Assembly: GCA_045658805.1 (NCBI GenBank)
Contig: JAZOVQ010000012.1
Location: 1 to 7,903, forward strand
DNA length: 7,903 nt
Reading direction: 5' to 3'
DNA from: Scatosoma sp045658805
GTDB taxonomy: Bacteria; Bacillota; Clostridia; Christensenellales; Borkfalkiaceae
Both the position numbers and the translations under genes were made by a program. A model generated the notes under the pieces. It searched no databases and was not told the DNA's origin. It saw nothing but the letters and a program-made list of their open reading frames with translations. Position 1 is the stretch's first letter. Each line of letters begins with the position of its first letter. Shown here piece after piece: positions 6,987 to 7,903 of the stretch.

Positions 6987-6990
6987 AACA
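6974..6990. repeat. Direct repeat TCAAAACA x2, candidate operator
   Basis: TCAAAACA occurs at 6974-6981 and again at 6983-6990, nine bases apart (TGTTTTGA on the minus strand). The pair covers the -35 box and the start of the spacer of the operon promoter. DeoR-family regulators of Gram-positive bacteria often bind short TGTTT-type boxes, so this is a natural binding site for the divergent regulator. The repeats are short and AT-rich, so chance remains possible. Confidence 0.4.
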
Positions 6991-7074
6991 AAATTATCAT
7001 CACCTCGTTTTGCTAATTAAAATGAAAGAATACGCATAAAATAGTGATTATTTCAATCAAAGTGAGCAATTTTT

Positions 7075-7815
7075 ATGAAGATTACACAAGAAAAGAAAGT
7101 TTTAGAAATTTTAGAAACCCAACAATACGCTTCCGTGGATGAATTATCCACCGTTTTAGGTGTCAGCACTTCTACCATTCGCCGCACTTTGGAATCATTG
7201 CAACAAAAAAGCTTGGTAACAAGAACGCATGGTGGCGTAAAAATCAACAGCGATAATAATTTTTCGCCAAGTTTCACCTTCCGCATCCACCAAAATAGCT
7301 TTGAAAAGAAAAAAATTGCGCTTTCTGCTATCAAACTTATTAAAAATGGAAATATCGTCTTTTTGGACGGTTCCACTTCTGCATTTTATATTGCGGAATA
7401 TTTGAAGGAATTTGAAAACATACGCATAATTACAAACGGCATTGATACTCTATCGTTGCTGTCTAAAAATAAGATACTCGCATATTCCACAGGCGGTCAG
7501 GTTTCAACAGAAAACCCCTCCGTTTTGGTCGGGCGATACGCTGAAGATATGATTTGTAATTTCCACGCGGATATTGCCTTTTTCTCTGCGCAAGCCATGG
7601 ATAATAACGGCGAGATTTACGATTGCTATGAAGAAGAAATCTTCCTTCGCCGTGCCATGATTAAAAATGCAAAAACGAAAGTTTTTCTTTGCGATAACAC
7701 GAAGTTCGGAAAAATTTCCCCTTATCATCTTTGTTCCTTAAAAGACATTGACTATATCGCAAGCAATCAAGCATTACCTGATACTATCCCTACTGAAAAA
7801 TGTTTGACCTTATAA
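7075..7815 (+). CDS. DeoR-family transcriptional regulator (GlpR-like)
   Basis: A 246-residue DNA-binding repressor of the DeoR family. The N-terminal helix-turn-helix spans about 4-57, with the recognition part VSTSTIRRTLESLQ and the family hallmark TRTHGGV (49-55). The C-terminal sensor domain (about 72-230) shows FLDGSTSAFYIAEYL, ITNGIDTL, the GG of STGGQV, SAQAMDNNGEIYD and VFLCDNTKFG, the last matching the LADSSKFG type of motif that helps bind a phosphorylated sugar or polyol effector. It is transcribed away from the operon and shares its 156-base control region, so it most likely controls the operon and itself. The effector could be glycerol 3-phosphate or another phosphorylated metabolite of the pathway. 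The start is set by the usual N-terminus; the ribosome site (AGTGAG, about 8 bases upstream) is weak, which fits low expression. Confidence 0.93.
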   Translation: MKITQEKKVLEILETQQYASVDELSTVLGVSTSTIRRTLESLQQKSLVTRTHGGVKINSDNNFSPSFTFRIHQNSFEKKKIALSAIKLIKNGNIVFLDGSTSAFYIAEYLKEFENIRIITNGIDTLSLLSKNKILAYSTGGQVSTENPSVLVGRYAEDMICNFHADIAFFSAQAMDNNGEIYDCYEEEIFLRRAMIKNAKTKVFLCDNTKFGKISPYHLCSLKDIDYIASNQALPDTIPTEKCLTL

Positions 7816-7837
7816 AAACAAATCCCGATTACAAAAT

Positions 7838-7881
7838 GGTAGCTTTCTCCCTTGAACACCAGGAAAGCGCCCTTTTTTTTT
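7838..7881 (+). terminator. Intrinsic terminator of the DeoR-family gene
   Basis: A stem GCTTTC (7842-7847) pairs with GAAAGC (7863-7868), and an outer GG (7838-7839) can pair with CC after a small internal loop. A run of nine T follows at 7873-7881. It lies 23 bases after the regulator stop. The loop is 15 bases, larger than usual, but the T run is strong. Confidence 0.75.
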
Positions 7882-7903
7882 CATATTTATATATTCCCGT
7901 CCC

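Larger units (their letters stand above)
6919..7074. other. Divergent intergenic regulatory region
   Basis: These 156 very AT-rich bases separate the operon from its divergent regulator. They hold a strong minus-strand promoter, a pair of TCAAAACA direct repeats over its -35 region, and the ribosome sites of both genes. The leader of the operon would be only about 34 bases long, which leaves no room for a riboswitch or a GlpP-type antiterminator structure. Control is therefore likely at initiation, by the DeoR-family protein. A separate plus-strand promoter must exist here but I cannot pick one with confidence. Confidence 0.7.

Noticed and set aside
6349..7020. Long plus-strand open frame of 223 codons opposite the GlpA-like gene
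   Set aside because: It is antisense to a clear flavoprotein gene, has no recognisable domain, and its composition is that of a reverse-frame shadow. It runs into the AT-rich promoter region.
7010..7050. Possible plus-strand promoter for the regulator (TAAAAT at 7037-7042, TTGCTA at 7010-7015)
   Set aside because: The spacing between the two boxes is 21 bases, too long for a normal promoter, and no other -35 fits. The stretch is simply AT-rich.

Overview
The window looks like an AT-rich anaerobic bacterium, most probably a member of the Bacillota (Clostridia-like). The signs are short intergenic gaps, strong purine-rich Shine-Dalgarno sites, a near-consensus sigma-A-type promoter, and a gene trio (FAD glycerol-3-phosphate dehydrogenase-like protein, FAD/NAD oxidoreductase, DUF1667 protein) that is typical of clostridial and Thermotoga glycerol loci. 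The assignment rests on gene content and style only, not on a phylogenetic marker.

Layout: one long minus-strand operon of eight genes runs from a promoter near 6959-6986 down to and past the left edge. In transcription order it contains: (1) a GlpA/LhgO-type FAD dehydrogenase with a C-terminal BFD-like [2Fe-2S] domain; (2) a pyridine-nucleotide-disulfide-type oxidoreductase; (3) a DUF1667 four-cysteine protein; (4) an HAD-IIA phosphatase; (5) an MgtC/SapB-family membrane protein; (6) a second, NagD-like HAD-IIA phosphatase; (7) a 12-helix MFS transporter of the organophosphate:phosphate antiporter (GlpT/UhpT) type; (8) a family I inorganic pyrophosphatase cut by the left edge. Genes 1-2 and 2-3 overlap by four bases (ATGA), genes 7-8 overlap by 17 bases, and the other gaps are 3-17 bases, so no internal promoter is likely. 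Diverging from it across 156 bases is a DeoR-family regulator on the plus strand (7075-7815), closed by an intrinsic terminator.

How it may work together: the transporter would bring in a phosphorylated small molecule, with glycerol 3-phosphate the first guess. The GlpA-like protein, the oxidoreductase and the DUF1667 protein would oxidise it and pass electrons to a carrier, perhaps NAD+. The two Mg2+-dependent phosphatases and the pyrophosphatase would release phosphate, and the MgtC-like protein may tie this to Mg2+ or phosphate balance. The DeoR-type protein, whose family usually senses sugar or polyol phosphates, is the obvious regulator. No glycerol kinase, glycerol facilitator or GlpP antiterminator is present in the window, which fits uptake of an already phosphorylated substrate. 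The families are well supported; the exact substrates are inference.

The individual families are known. The less usual points are their combination in one transcript, and lysines in the transporter where GlpT has its two phosphate-binding arginines. I see no mobile element, CRISPR array, tRNA or rRNA.
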